Source: DASPJR01 sp035628505
GTDB lineage: Bacteria > Planctomycetota > SZUA-567 > H5-PLA8
DNA length: 39,876 bases
Assembly: GCA_035628505.1 (NCBI GenBank)
Contig: DASPJR010000144.1
Span: 1 to 39,876 of the forward strand
Direction of reading: 5' to 3'
This document shows positions 31,826 through 39,876 of the stretch, in pieces (position 1 is the stretch's first letter; each line of letters opens with the position of its first letter). The notes beneath the pieces were generated by a model. That model had not been told where the DNA came from. It searched no databases and saw nothing but the letters and a program-made list of their open reading frames with translations. Position numbers and translations under genes: made by a program.

Positions 31826-33290
31826 GGCGCGAGCCCTATTGCTTCCATCTGAGCACCGGCGTGCAATTGAAGCGGACGTTTACCCTCTGCTGACGCGAAC
31901 AACCTGGATAGCAACAACGTCGATATTCTTGTCATGGATAGTTTTATTTGATCGTTCAATGACCCATATTTTTTGTCTTTCGATTTCACTATTTCTTATG
32001 ATTTCCATTGCGACTGAAATGTACTTTATTGTATCCCGAAGTATTCTTGCAGTGTTAAGCCCGATTTTCTGCTTCTTTCTTGTCTCCTTCGCATATTTCG
32101 GTTTTGGACCGCTGATATATCTTTTTGGTAAAGAAGAAAGTATAGCCTACTGTAACTCCTTTTACGAAGTTCGTGAGGGGTATTATCTCCTTACGCAGTT
32201 GCTCAACCTGGTATCGATAGCAACCATCTGCGTCTCGTACCTTGTCAGCGGAACCCTGCTTAACACTCATCGAGGCAAGGCAAGAAAAACGACAGAATCA
32301 GAAGAGAACTGGTTCCTGTTTGCAACTCTCGCCATTGGTCTTCTTGTAAAATACATTTTCTCACTCCCGTATGAGCTCGGCCTGACAGAAAAGGTATTGC
32401 CAGGGGCCGTGATTATGTTGGGCGGATGCACAATTATTGCACTGTTCCTGCTTGCCTTTAAAGCCGGACGTGACGGTGGTTACTGGTGGTTATACACTTT
32501 TTTGTTTGCAGGCTCTGAGATCACAATCTCGCTGCTAACTTTCTCAAAATTGGATTTACTTCAGACACTGGCCACAACGTTCGCTGGTTTTCTGGTCGCC
32601 CGCCCTGCCCGCAAGCACCTGGTTATTGCTCTCGTTCTTCTGACCTTGGTCTATTTTTCAAGCATCGACTTGGTGACCCATTGTAGGCGTGAGTTGCGGC
32701 GGCATACCGCACCCACATTAGAGTCACGCTTGCAAGTTGCGACTGAATACATTTCCAACACAACCTCAGATATAGATCGCTCTCCCAAGATTCAGACGTG
32801 GTGGGTGCGACTTTCGTACACCAATGCACAGGCCTTTGCAATGCAGAGCTACAATGATGGAATGAATGGCAATACTTACTCTCTTATAGCATATGCTTGG
32901 ATACCGCGTTTTCTGTGGCCAGAAAAGCCGCTTATCACTGTTGGGGCACACTTCAATTATCTGGTTACTGGAAATGACCGAAGTCAGAGTTCTCCAGGAA
33001 TCTTTGCAGAAGGTTATTGGAATGGCGGCTGTTCTTACGTTGTTTTAACTTGTCTTTTTGTCGGTTTTTTATTCAGGGCATTCGAGCTGGTTTGCTGGCA
33101 AACCTTTGTTTATCGAGACTTCCGATACTTACCTTGTGCATTTATCAGCATCAAAATGGCATTACGCCCCGACGACTGGTTCGCCTCCACTTACGTTGGT
33201 GCTTTGGGTTTCGCTGTTGTTTATTTTCTGATATTAGCAGTCTTCTGGCCGCGACGTATCGATGAGCCTTCCCGAACACCGGCAGCGTAA
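31818..33290 (+). CDS. Wzy-like polysaccharide polymerase candidate
   Basis: 490 residues from the ATG at 31818, which overlaps the CgeB-like gene; upstream frame inside that gene is not credible. There are about 10-12 hydrophobic segments, a large loop at about 270-400 with Tyr/Trp/Asp-rich sequence (NDGMNGNTYSLIAYAWIPRF), and no sequence motif shared with the PF04932 protein at 14780. Low similarity with polytopic topology and a big periplasmic loop is usual for Wzy polymerases, which join repeat units. The gene is clearly AT-richer than its neighbours: 31981-32040 has 20 G+C in 60 bases, against 37 in 60 at 15001-15060. It overlaps the next gene by 29 bases. Confidence 0.68.
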   Translation: MPEARALLLPSEHRRAIEADVYPLLTRTTWIATTSIFLSWIVLFDRSMTHIFCLSISLFLMISIATEMYFIVSRSILAVLSPIFCFFLVSFAYFGFGPLIYLFGKEESIAYCNSFYEVREGYYLLTQLLNLVSIATICVSYLVSGTLLNTHRGKARKTTESEENWFLFATLAIGLLVKYIFSLPYELGLTEKVLPGAVIMLGGCTIIALFLLAFKAGRDGGYWWLYTFLFAGSEITISLLTFSKLDLLQTLATTFAGFLVARPARKHLVIALVLLTLVYFSSIDLVTHCRRELRRHTAPTLESRLQVATEYISNTTSDIDRSPKIQTWWVRLSYTNAQAFAMQSYNDGMNGNTYSLIAYAWIPRFLWPEKPLITVGAHFNYLVTGNDRSQSSPGIFAEGYWNGGCSYVVLTCLFVGFLFRAFELVCWQTFVYRDFRYLPCAFISIKMALRPDDWFASTYVGALGFAVVYFLILAVFWPRRIDEPSRTPAA

Positions 33291-34344
33291 ACTCAATCTC
33301 CTTCTGGCAGCTTGTTCATTGAAGCCCGGAGCAGGAGGAATTGCACGCGTGGGCCGGATGATGGCAAAAGTAATTGCAGATTTATCTAATTCGCACAATT
33401 ACCGAGCACAATCGTATACTCTGGAACCCAGCCCCGAGAGCCCGCTTCCTAATTCAGATGCGCGACGCAGCCGAATCCGATTTGCTTCGCACATGCATGC
33501 TTCAGCTCTCACTACATCCCATTTCGTTTATGATTTCCTGGGTATGGCAAGGGCACACTGCCGCATTCCGTTTTTTAGCAAGCCATTTCTGACCTATATG
33601 CACGGCATCGAGGTATGGGAAAACGCACCACGACGTCATACATTGCTTGCACACCGAGCGAGCATGCTGCTTTCAAATTCTGCTTACACACGCGATCGTG
33701 CTTTTCGCACCTTAGGGCATTTGAAAACAGTCAGGGTATGTTGGCTGGGCACAGAAGATGACAATCCACCTGCCTACAGCCGACGCATCGAGCGTCCGCG
33801 CGTACTTGTCGTCGGCCGCATGGTAGAAGGCTACAAAGGACATGATGAACTCATTCGATGCTGGCCGAAGGTAGTTTCAAAAATCAAAGACGCACAATTG
33901 GTCATCGCTGGAACCGGACCGCTGCTTGCGCACTATATGAAAATGGCAGAAAACACTGTCAGCGACCCTGACCGTATTGTATTTCGGGGTTTTGTTTCAG
34001 ACGACAGGCTTTCAGAAGAGTTTTCACAGGCCACAATCTTTGCATTGCCCAGCCGTGGTGAAGGCTTCGGGCTTGTTTATATTGAGGCTATGCGTCATAA
34101 CGTCCCCGTCTTGGGCTCAATCCATGATGCGGCAGCAGAAATTAACGTTGATGGTCAAACTGGGTATAATGTGGACCTCGATAAGCCTGATGACCTGGCG
34201 GATCGGATCATCTACCTCTTGACCAATTCCAGTGCCGCTGCAACGTTGGGCGCTAACGCATTTCACCGATGGCAGCAGCATTTTCGATTTAGTGCGTTCA
34301 GTCAGCGTTTTACGCCATTGCTGGACGAATTCCTGGGTGTATGA
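33262..34344 (+). CDS. GT4-type glycosyltransferase
   Basis: 360 residues. The acceptor-side Rossmann half starts KLNLLLAACSLKPGAGGIAR and includes FLTYMHGIEVWE. The donor domain has RPRVLVVGRMVEGYKGHDEL, LVIAGTGPLLAHYM, IVFRGFVSDDRLSEEF and the EX7E motif in LPSRGEGFGLVYIEAMRHN. It is a standard retaining GT-B enzyme of unknown donor. The start inside the polymerase gene is well supported because the first strand begins only about ten residues later. Composition is intermediate between the AT-rich polymerase gene and the GC-rich genes on the right. It overlaps the next transferase by ATGA (34341-34344). Confidence 0.87.
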   Translation: MSLPEHRQRKLNLLLAACSLKPGAGGIARVGRMMAKVIADLSNSHNYRAQSYTLEPSPESPLPNSDARRSRIRFASHMHASALTTSHFVYDFLGMARAHCRIPFFSKPFLTYMHGIEVWENAPRRHTLLAHRASMLLSNSAYTRDRAFRTLGHLKTVRVCWLGTEDDNPPAYSRRIERPRVLVVGRMVEGYKGHDELIRCWPKVVSKIKDAQLVIAGTGPLLAHYMKMAENTVSDPDRIVFRGFVSDDRLSEEFSQATIFALPSRGEGFGLVYIEAMRHNVPVLGSIHDAAAEINVDGQTGYNVDLDKPDDLADRIIYLLTNSSAAATLGANAFHRWQQHFRFSAFSQRFTPLLDEFLGV

Positions 34345-35480
34345 AGACCTTCCGATTTGTGCATGTCGTCCCCAGCATTGCCGATGAAGCCAGCGGCCCT
34401 TCATACAGCGTGCCGCGGCTCTGCGATGCGCTCACCGACTGCGGCGGGGAGGTCATCCTTCACACGCTGGAGCCACGCTACGATGTAAAGTTCAAAGTCC
34501 ACGGACACACTCCCTGGTCTTTTCTGCGGCGGCTGGGGATTTCACCGGAGATGAAACGCGCCTTAAAAGAGGATGCCAGGAAAGCTGACATCCTCCACAA
34601 CCACGGCCTTTGGATGATGCCCAACATCTATCCCGCGTCCGCTGTCGAAGGTACATCCTGCCGGCTGGTGACCTCGCCGCGAGGAACACTTTCGCGCTGG
34701 GCTCTGGGGCGCTCGCGCTGGCGCAAACGGTTGCTCTGGAACTTAGGGCAGAGCCGTCTCATAGAAAAATCTGCATGCCTGCACGCCACTGCACCAAGCG
34801 AATACGAAGAGATCCGTGAGGCTGGACTGCGCCAGCCGGTGGCCGTAATTCCAAACGGAGTGGATATTCCACCGCTTCCGCAAGCCGAAGAGAATTGTTC
34901 AGGCCGGCGCAAAGTCCTGTTCCTCGGACGCATCCATCCCAAAAAAGGTGTCGATATTCTTTTAAAGGCCTGGCGAGCGGTCCAGGATCATGCACCCGAG
35001 TGGGATCTGGAGATCGCCGGGCCGGATGATGGCAACCATCTCGCCGGATTCAAGAGAATGGCCGTCGAACTGGGCGTTGTGCGAGCAGAATTTCTCGGCC
35101 CGCTCTTTGGAGCCGAAAAAAGTTCGGCATTGAGGCAAGCGGGGCTGTTTGTACTTCCAACTCATTCGGACAATTTTGCGCTCAGCGTCGCGGAGGCACT
35201 GGCACACGGGACACCGGCGATCGTGAGCAAAGGCGCGCCATGGAGCGGACTTGAGGAGCAAGGCTGCGGCTGGTGGATTGATGTTGGGGATAAAGCGCTT
35301 TCAGCGTGTCTTCGGCAGGTGCTTAAAATGCCAACACATGAACTTCGTTCGGTCGGGCTCCGCGGCCGGACTTGGATGGAACGTGATTTCTCCTGGTCAC
35401 AAGTTGGAAAGTCCATGTACCAGGCATATCAATGGTTGTTAAACGGCGGCACGCAGCCTGAATGCATCCGGCTGAACTGA
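34341..35480 (+). CDS. GT4-type glycosyltransferase
   Basis: 379 residues. The N-terminus (FRFVHVVPSIADEASGPSYS) matches GT4 enzymes with the GGP/SGPSYSV loop. The donor domain shows KVLFLGRIHPKKGVDILLKA, LEIAGPDDGNHLAGFKRMA, AEFLGPLFGAEKSSALRQAG and the EX7E region LPTHSDNFALSVAEALAHGT, with Asn-Phe-Ala in place of Gly-Phe-Gly. It probably adds a further sugar to the repeat unit. The start overlaps the previous stop. The carbamoyltransferase gene begins 12 bases after its stop. Base composition is back to the GC-rich level of the cluster. Confidence 0.87.
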   Translation: MKTFRFVHVVPSIADEASGPSYSVPRLCDALTDCGGEVILHTLEPRYDVKFKVHGHTPWSFLRRLGISPEMKRALKEDARKADILHNHGLWMMPNIYPASAVEGTSCRLVTSPRGTLSRWALGRSRWRKRLLWNLGQSRLIEKSACLHATAPSEYEEIREAGLRQPVAVIPNGVDIPPLPQAEENCSGRRKVLFLGRIHPKKGVDILLKAWRAVQDHAPEWDLEIAGPDDGNHLAGFKRMAVELGVVRAEFLGPLFGAEKSSALRQAGLFVLPTHSDNFALSVAEALAHGTPAIVSKGAPWSGLEEQGCGWWIDVGDKALSACLRQVLKMPTHELRSVGLRGRTWMERDFSWSQVGKSMYQAYQWLLNGGTQPECIRLN

Positions 35481-35492
35481 GCTAAAAAACAG

Positions 35493-37208
35493 ATGCTGAT
35501 CTGCGGAATTCACGATGGCCACAATGCGGCGGCGGCGCTGGTGAAAGACGGCGTCCTGCTCGGCGCTTTGCAGGAAGAGCGCGTCACGCGCGTGAAAAAC
35601 TGGATGGGATTTCCTGCAGGCGCACTTGAGAGGCTGCTTATTCACCACGGGCTCCACCTTCAAGATGTCGACAGCTTTGTGTTCAGCGGCTACTACTCAG
35701 CGGCAACACCCGGAAAAGGACCGGGCGACCGCGAGGCTCAGGTTCGCGCGTTTAAGGATATGTGCTCGCTGCGGGGCGATGTCCACCGCCGGTTGCGTAA
35801 GACGCCGCTGCGGGACGTCGTGCAGCGCCGGCGCTCAAGCCAGCGCCTTAACCCGCTGAGTGCTTTAGGCGTAAAGCGGGAGAGAATACACTTCATTGAG
35901 CATCACCGCTGCCATGCGGCAACTGCCGCTTACGGCGCCTCATTCGATCCCGATGCTCTGATCGTCACACTCGACGGCGCGGGCGACGGAATCTGCGCAA
36001 GCATCTCCGTATACGACAAAGAAGGTAAATTGCAGCGACTTGCCACGATTGCCGAAAAGCAGTCCATTGGCATACTGTGGGCGCTGATCACCTCGCTGCT
36101 CGGCATGGTACCGCTTGAGCACGAATACAAAATTATGGGCATGGCGCCGTACGCTTCTGGAAAAAGCGTCCGGGATGCGGCTGACCGTTTTGCCAGCGCA
36201 TTCGTCTACCGCGATGGTATGTGGGATCTCGCCTCAGGAGTTCCGGAAATCAATTACTCGTACGAGTTCTGGCGCGGAAAACTTGAGTTTGTGCGCTTTG
36301 ATGCTATTTGCGCGGGGCTGCAGCTCTTTACCGAGGAACTGATCTCGCGCTGGATCGGTGATTGGCTCAACAAGACGGGCCGCAGGAAGTTGCGTCTTTC
36401 CGGCGGTGTGTTCATGAATGTAAAGCTGAACAAGCTTCTGATGGAACGGGCCGAGGTGGAGAAAATTTATGTTTTTCCTTCCTGTGGGGACGAGACGAAT
36501 GCGATCGGTGCCGCGTGGGCGCTGCTGGAAGATCAATCGAAGTCCGAATTGATTCAACCGGTTGGACATTTTTATCTGGGTACAGCTCTGGCCGAGCGGG
36601 CCATCGAAGCGGCCTCGGAACTCGCTCGTGAAAAGAATTTTCGTGTAGAGAAGCCGGCAGATATTGAAGCACACGTTGCCGAACTGCTTGCTAACGGGCA
36701 AATTGTGGCACGCTGCGATGGTGCCGAGGAATTTGGTGCACGCGCACTGGGCAACCGATCGATTCTGGCCGATCCGTCAAATCCCAAGGTGGTGCAGACG
36801 ATCAACCGCGCTATCAAGAACCGTGACTTCTGGATGCCCTTCGCGTGCTCAGTACTGGCTGAAGCAGAAGAACGCTACATCGCCAATCCGGGAAAAGCTT
36901 CTGCTCCTTACATGATTCTCGCATTCGATTCGCGCAACACGCAGGAGATTGTCGCCGGCTGCCACCCTGAAGATGGGTCTATCAGACCGCAGGTTGTGAC
37001 TGAGGCCCACAATCCAAAATACCACCGCTTGCTGCGGCTGTTCATGGATCGCACCGGCCGCGGCGCGGTACTGAATACATCGTTCAACCTGCACGGAGAA
37101 CCAATCGTTTCACAGCCGGCCGAGGCCGTGGACGTGCTAGAGCGCTCCGGATTAAAGTACCTCGCGCTCGGAGGCTATCTCATCAGCAAGAGAACACCGC
37201 AACTGTGA
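35493..37208 (+). CDS. Carbamoyltransferase (NodU/CmcH/TobZ family)
   Basis: 571 residues. The N-terminal Kae1-like domain opens LICGIHDGHNAAAALVKDG and contains the metal site HHRCH (137-141) with the following DGAGDG (161-166), then EHEYKIMGMAPY. The C-terminal YrdC-like part shows DGAEEFGARALGNRSILADP, RDFWMPFACSVL and GAVLNTSFNLHGEPIV. These enzymes make carbamoyl-adenylate from carbamoyl phosphate and ATP and pass the carbamoyl group to a hydroxyl of a sugar or antibiotic. In this cluster the likely acceptor is a sugar of the polysaccharide. The weak start ATG 35493 is fixed by N-terminal homology. GTGA overlap (37205-37208) couples it to the GT2 gene. Confidence 0.92.
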   Translation: MLICGIHDGHNAAAALVKDGVLLGALQEERVTRVKNWMGFPAGALERLLIHHGLHLQDVDSFVFSGYYSAATPGKGPGDREAQVRAFKDMCSLRGDVHRRLRKTPLRDVVQRRRSSQRLNPLSALGVKRERIHFIEHHRCHAATAAYGASFDPDALIVTLDGAGDGICASISVYDKEGKLQRLATIAEKQSIGILWALITSLLGMVPLEHEYKIMGMAPYASGKSVRDAADRFASAFVYRDGMWDLASGVPEINYSYEFWRGKLEFVRFDAICAGLQLFTEELISRWIGDWLNKTGRRKLRLSGGVFMNVKLNKLLMERAEVEKIYVFPSCGDETNAIGAAWALLEDQSKSELIQPVGHFYLGTALAERAIEAASELAREKNFRVEKPADIEAHVAELLANGQIVARCDGAEEFGARALGNRSILADPSNPKVVQTINRAIKNRDFWMPFACSVLAEAEERYIANPGKASAPYMILAFDSRNTQEIVAGCHPEDGSIRPQVVTEAHNPKYHRLLRLFMDRTGRGAVLNTSFNLHGEPIVSQPAEAVDVLERSGLKYLALGGYLISKRTPQL

Positions 37209-38128
37209 GTGCGAAGCTTGCCGTCATCATTCTGACGTTCAACGAAGAGGCTAATCTACCGGCCGCGCTCGACTCGGTGATCGGCTGGGCCGGCGAAATT
37301 TTTGTCGTCGATTCTTACAGCACGGATCGCACCGTCGATATCGCTCTTGAAACGGCAAGCCGCGGCGTGCGAGTCGTTCAGCATCCTTTCGAAAATTATT
37401 CGGCGCAGTGGAACTGGGCGCTTGAGCACCTGCCGATCAGCGCTGAGTGGATATTGAAGCTCGATGCCGACGAACGTGTGACGCCCGCCTTCCGCGAGGA
37501 GGCCGATCGCTTTTTAGCGAGCGCCCCGGCCGAAGTTCACGGGGTTTATTTTCGCCGGCGTATCTTTTTCATGGGACAACCGCTGAACTGGGGCGGCGTT
37601 GCCAGCAACTATGATCTGCGCCTCTGGCGCCGCGGAAAAGGCCGCTTCGATGATCGCGGTGTGAACGAGCACATGCTTGTCAGCGGCAAGACTGTTCAAT
37701 TCACAAGTCAGATCGATCATCATAATTCAAAATCAATCGGAGACTGGCTCGATAAACACAACCGCTACGCCTCGCTCGAAGCAATCAACATTATTAAGGG
37801 CAATCTGTACGGTGATGTGAAACCCCGCGTGCTGGGCCAACCGGATCAACGCCGCATGTGGCTGCGTAAAATCTACTTTGCTGCGCCGGGACGCTGCCTT
37901 GCCTATTTCCTCTACCGATTCATTCTTCGATTCGGGTTTCTGGACGGCGCTGCGGGATTCCGTTTTGCGCTGCTGCACGCTGTTTTCCTATACTGGATCG
38001 ATTTAAAAATTGCTGAATATCGCCAGACGGGCAAGCTGCCGGAAGTCGCGTGGCCCGCGCGCGGAATGCCGCATCCGAAGCTTGATGAAGCGAAGATAGC
38101 ACAGCAGGTGGAAGCTCCACATGCCTGA
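37205..38128 (+). CDS. GT2-type glycosyltransferase
   Basis: 307 residues from a GTG that overlaps the previous stop. The GT-A fold is indicated by LAVIILTFNEEANLPAALDS, IFVVDSYSTDRTVDIA and the DXD metal site in LKLDADERVT (Asp87-Asp89). The pattern resembles WaaE/KdtX-like beta-glycosyltransferases (YFRRRIFFMGQPLNWGG, LRLWRRGKGRFDD, HHNSKSIGDWLDKHNRYASL). A membrane-associating hydrophobic stretch lies near 240-265. It is an inverting enzyme that would add a sugar to the lipid-linked intermediate. It ends in an 8-base overlap with the next methyltransferase gene. Confidence 0.9.
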   Translation: MSAKLAVIILTFNEEANLPAALDSVIGWAGEIFVVDSYSTDRTVDIALETASRGVRVVQHPFENYSAQWNWALEHLPISAEWILKLDADERVTPAFREEADRFLASAPAEVHGVYFRRRIFFMGQPLNWGGVASNYDLRLWRRGKGRFDDRGVNEHMLVSGKTVQFTSQIDHHNSKSIGDWLDKHNRYASLEAINIIKGNLYGDVKPRVLGQPDQRRMWLRKIYFAAPGRCLAYFLYRFILRFGFLDGAAGFRFALLHAVFLYWIDLKIAEYRQTGKLPEVAWPARGMPHPKLDEAKIAQQVEAPHA

Positions 38129-38915
38129 GCTTACTGAAAGCGATCCCAATAAGGCTGTGGCCCAATTCTGGAATTCGGCGCCCTGCGGAACGCGGGAACT
38201 CCAGGAACCGTTCGGCTCATCTGAATTTTTCAAACGGCTCGCGATTGAACGCGATCAGCGCGAGCCGTTCATACCTTCGTTTGCGCGTTTTGATGAACAG
38301 AAGGGAAAACGCGTGCTCGAAGTCGGGGTCGGCGCCGGCTCGGATTTCATCCGCTTCGTGCGCGCAGGCGCCATTGCAACGGGAGTCGACCTCACTGCAA
38401 ATGGAATTGCCCTCGTCCGCAAGCGTCTTGGGTACGAAAACCTGTGGGCGGAGCTTCAGGTCGCAAACGCCGAGTCGCTCCCGTATGCTGACGCTTCCTT
38501 TGATTATGTTTATTCCTGGGGTGTCATTCATCATTCCAATGACACGGCGCGTTGCGCACAGGAAATCATGCGCGTGCTGAAGCCGGGCGGGAGTGTCTGT
38601 GTGATGATTTACCACCTGCATTCTCTCGTGGCATTGCAGGCCTATCTTCTTTACGGGCTGCTGCGCGGACGACCGCTCAGGCCGCTCAGGGAGATAATTG
38701 CCGCTCATATTGAAAGCCCAGGTACGAAAGCCTTCACCCGAGAGGAGGCGCGGCGCCTGTTCACGGGATTGAGTGATCTGCGAGTGACTTCCGTTGTGAC
38801 CCCGTATGATCTCCGCTACACACGCAGCCGTCATCTGCCGCTCTGCTTGCGGCATGTTGTTCCGTCCGCATTGGGCTGGTTCCTGGTTGTGCAGGGAAAG
38901 AAGCCACTCGCCTGA
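38121..38915 (+). CDS. Class I SAM-dependent methyltransferase
   Basis: 264 residues. SAM motif I is RVLEVGVGAGSDFIRF, followed by GVDLTANGIAL, the post-motif ANAESLPYADASFDYVYSWG and MRVLKPGGSVCVMIYH, all typical of the Methyltransf_11 fold. The preceding segment WNSAPCGTRELQEPFGSSEF is seen in methyltransferases from sugar clusters. It probably methylates a hydroxyl of a sugar or a related small substrate. Start ATG 38121 overlaps the GT2 gene by ATGCCTGA. The dehydrogenase gene starts 10 bases after its stop. Confidence 0.88.
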   Translation: MPELTESDPNKAVAQFWNSAPCGTRELQEPFGSSEFFKRLAIERDQREPFIPSFARFDEQKGKRVLEVGVGAGSDFIRFVRAGAIATGVDLTANGIALVRKRLGYENLWAELQVANAESLPYADASFDYVYSWGVIHHSNDTARCAQEIMRVLKPGGSVCVMIYHLHSLVALQAYLLYGLLRGRPLRPLREIIAAHIESPGTKAFTREEARRLFTGLSDLRVTSVVTPYDLRYTRSRHLPLCLRHVVPSALGWFLVVQGKKPLA

Positions 38916-38925
38916 AGGGATTCGA

Positions 38926-39876
38926 ATGCAGCAGGTGATTCAGAACATCGGAACTGGCAAGCTGAGCGTCGTTCGCGTGCCCGACCCGCTCGTGCGGCCG
39001 GGACACGTTCTGATTGCCAATGCCTGTTCGCTGATTTCAGCAGGCACTGAAAAGGCGATGATCGAGCTCGCGCGTAAATCGCTGCTGGGCAAAGCGCGCG
39101 AGCGTCCCGACCACGTTCGGCGCGTGCTTGAAAAAATCCGCAACGAAGGTTTTTTCAGCACTCTGCAGCAGGTCCGTGCACGTCTAGATGAGCCCCTTGC
39201 GCTGGGCTACAGTTCTGCCGGAATTGTGCTGGCTTGCGGCGCAGGCGTGCAGGAATTCAAGCCGGGTGAGCGCATCGCGTCCAACGGCCCACACGCCGGA
39301 ATCGTTTGCGTGCCGCGGCATCTCTGCGCGCGCGTCCCCGATTCAGTCCCAATCGAACATGGCGCGTTTACTGTGGTCGGCGCAATCGCCATGCAAGGCG
39401 TGCGGCTCTCCAAAGCCGCACTCGGGGATACGGCGTTCGTCATCGGACTCGGTCTTGTCGGACAGCTTACGGTTGCGATTCTTAAGGCCGCAGGCTGCCG
39501 CGTGCTGGGCACAGATCCGGATAATGCCAAGTGCGAATCGGCCGTAAAAATGGGTGCCGATCTCGCCCGGCAGGATCTCAACGGAAAAGAGATTGAGGCT
39601 ATCACACGCGGCCTCGGCGCTGATGCTGTTCTGATTACAGCGTCGACTCAGTCGGATGGTCCTGTCGAGCTTGCCGCGGAGGCGGTTCGTAAAAAGGGGC
39701 GCGTGGTTGCCGTAGGCTCTGTCGGATTGAATCTGCCGCGGCGGCCGTTCTACTTCAAAGAGGCTGAGTTCGTCGTTTCATGCTCGTACGGCCCAGGCCG
39801 CTATGACCCGGACTACGAAGAACGCGGGCACGACTATCCTGCGGCGTATGTGCGCTGGACCGAGCAGCGCAACATG
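38926..39876 (+). CDS. Zinc-type dehydrogenase, likely bi-domain oxidoreductase (C-terminus off window)
   Basis: ATG at 38926 with AAGGGA upstream; 317 codons remain open to the right edge. The fold is that of medium-chain (zinc-type) dehydrogenases: PLVRPGHVLIANACSLISAG with TEKAMIE, LGYSSAGIVLACGAGVQEFK, the Rossmann fingerprint VIGLGLVGQLTVAILKAAGC and GADAVLITAST. The Cys, His and Glu ligands of the catalytic zinc site are not obvious; SAGTE replaces the usual Cys site, as in sequences of the dual-domain oxidoreductase family where a Gfo/Idh domain follows. That family is common in glycan loci and is thought to oxidise or reduce sugar intermediates. The second domain cannot be checked here. 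Confidence 0.78.
   Translation, partial: MQQVIQNIGTGKLSVVRVPDPLVRPGHVLIANACSLISAGTEKAMIELARKSLLGKARERPDHVRRVLEKIRNEGFFSTLQQVRARLDEPLALGYSSAGIVLACGAGVQEFKPGERIASNGPHAGIVCVPRHLCARVPDSVPIEHGAFTVVGAIAMQGVRLSKAALGDTAFVIGLGLVGQLTVAILKAAGCRVLGTDPDNAKCESAVKMGADLARQDLNGKEIEAITRGLGADAVLITASTQSDGPVELAAEAVRKKGRVVAVGSVGLNLPRRPFYFKEAEFVVSCSYGPGRYDPDYEERGHDYPAAYVRWTEQRNM

Noticed and set aside
13360..39876. Interpreting the right-hand cluster as a defence or secondary-metabolite system
   Set aside because: Export, flippase, polymerase and many glycosyltransferases explain it as a surface or exopolysaccharide locus; no nuclease, NRPS or PKS gene is present.

Overview
The window reads as a chromosomal segment of a GC-rich Gram-negative bacterium: it has an outer-membrane beta-barrel, a Wza-like export protein and a tyrosine-kinase co-polymerase. 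The gene mix (GH57, lone RnfD-like protein, UdgX, YwrD-type gamma-glutamyltransferase, FecR-headed polysaccharide locus) and the intergenic repeat words (CGCCAAG, CCACAGAG, CGGATTG and a GCGCGGG/CCCGCGC palindrome) suggest Verrucomicrobiota, Acidobacteriota or a related environmental phylum. That placement is inference; no rRNA or strong phylogenetic marker was tested.

Left part (1-13.2 kb) is mostly housekeeping or metabolic genes in mixed orientation. On the minus strand, transcribed right to left, lie aspS (aspartyl-tRNA synthetase, followed by a good hairpin-plus-T terminator), a secreted protein of unknown function, an orphan NqrB/RnfD-like membrane protein and a GH57 glycosidase that runs off the left edge. 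A repeat- and hairpin-rich island (5764-6268) separates aspS from a five-helix membrane protein of unknown function. Then come lipA (+), a YwrD-type gamma-glutamyltransferase (-), a membrane-anchored EEP phosphodiesterase/nuclease (+), udgX (+) and a TIM-barrel amidohydrolase (-), the last two overlapping tail to tail.

Right part (13.2 kb to the end) is one long plus-strand polysaccharide cluster. A recognisable promoter (TTGACA-N16-TATGCT) precedes a FecR-domain protein. Next are an O-antigen ligase/polymerase-like protein with a long repeat-like tail, a Wzc/BY-kinase with a (Tyr-Gly)8 tail, an outer-membrane barrel, a Wza-like SLBB export protein, a NusG paralogue, a WecA/MraY-type initiating phosphotransferase, asparagine synthase AsnB, a Wzx-like flippase, a methyltransferase, four GT4 glycosyltransferases, a CgeB-like glycosyltransferase, a second polymerase-like membrane protein, a NodU/TobZ-type carbamoyltransferase, a GT2 glycosyltransferase, a second methyltransferase, and the N-terminal part of a zinc-type dehydrogenase cut by the right edge. 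From asnB onward most junctions overlap by 4, 8 or 29 nt, so the block is probably translationally coupled. The logic is Wzx/Wzy-type: lipid-linked repeat unit built by WecA and the transferases, decorated (methyl, carbamoyl, possibly amide), flipped by Wzx, polymerised by a Wzy-like protein and exported through Wzc, the SLBB protein and the barrel. The NusG paralogue is a plausible operon-specific elongation factor.

The most notable items beyond routine annotation are a 29-codon open frame joined to both flanking transferase genes by GTGA overlaps, a hairpin that takes up most of the udgX ribosome-binding site, the orphan RnfD-like protein with a hydrophilic insert of about 100 residues, the YG tail on the kinase, the embedded NusG paralogue, the repeat island, and an AT-rich tract around the second polymerase. 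No tRNA, rRNA, CRISPR, insertion sequence or phage gene was recognised.
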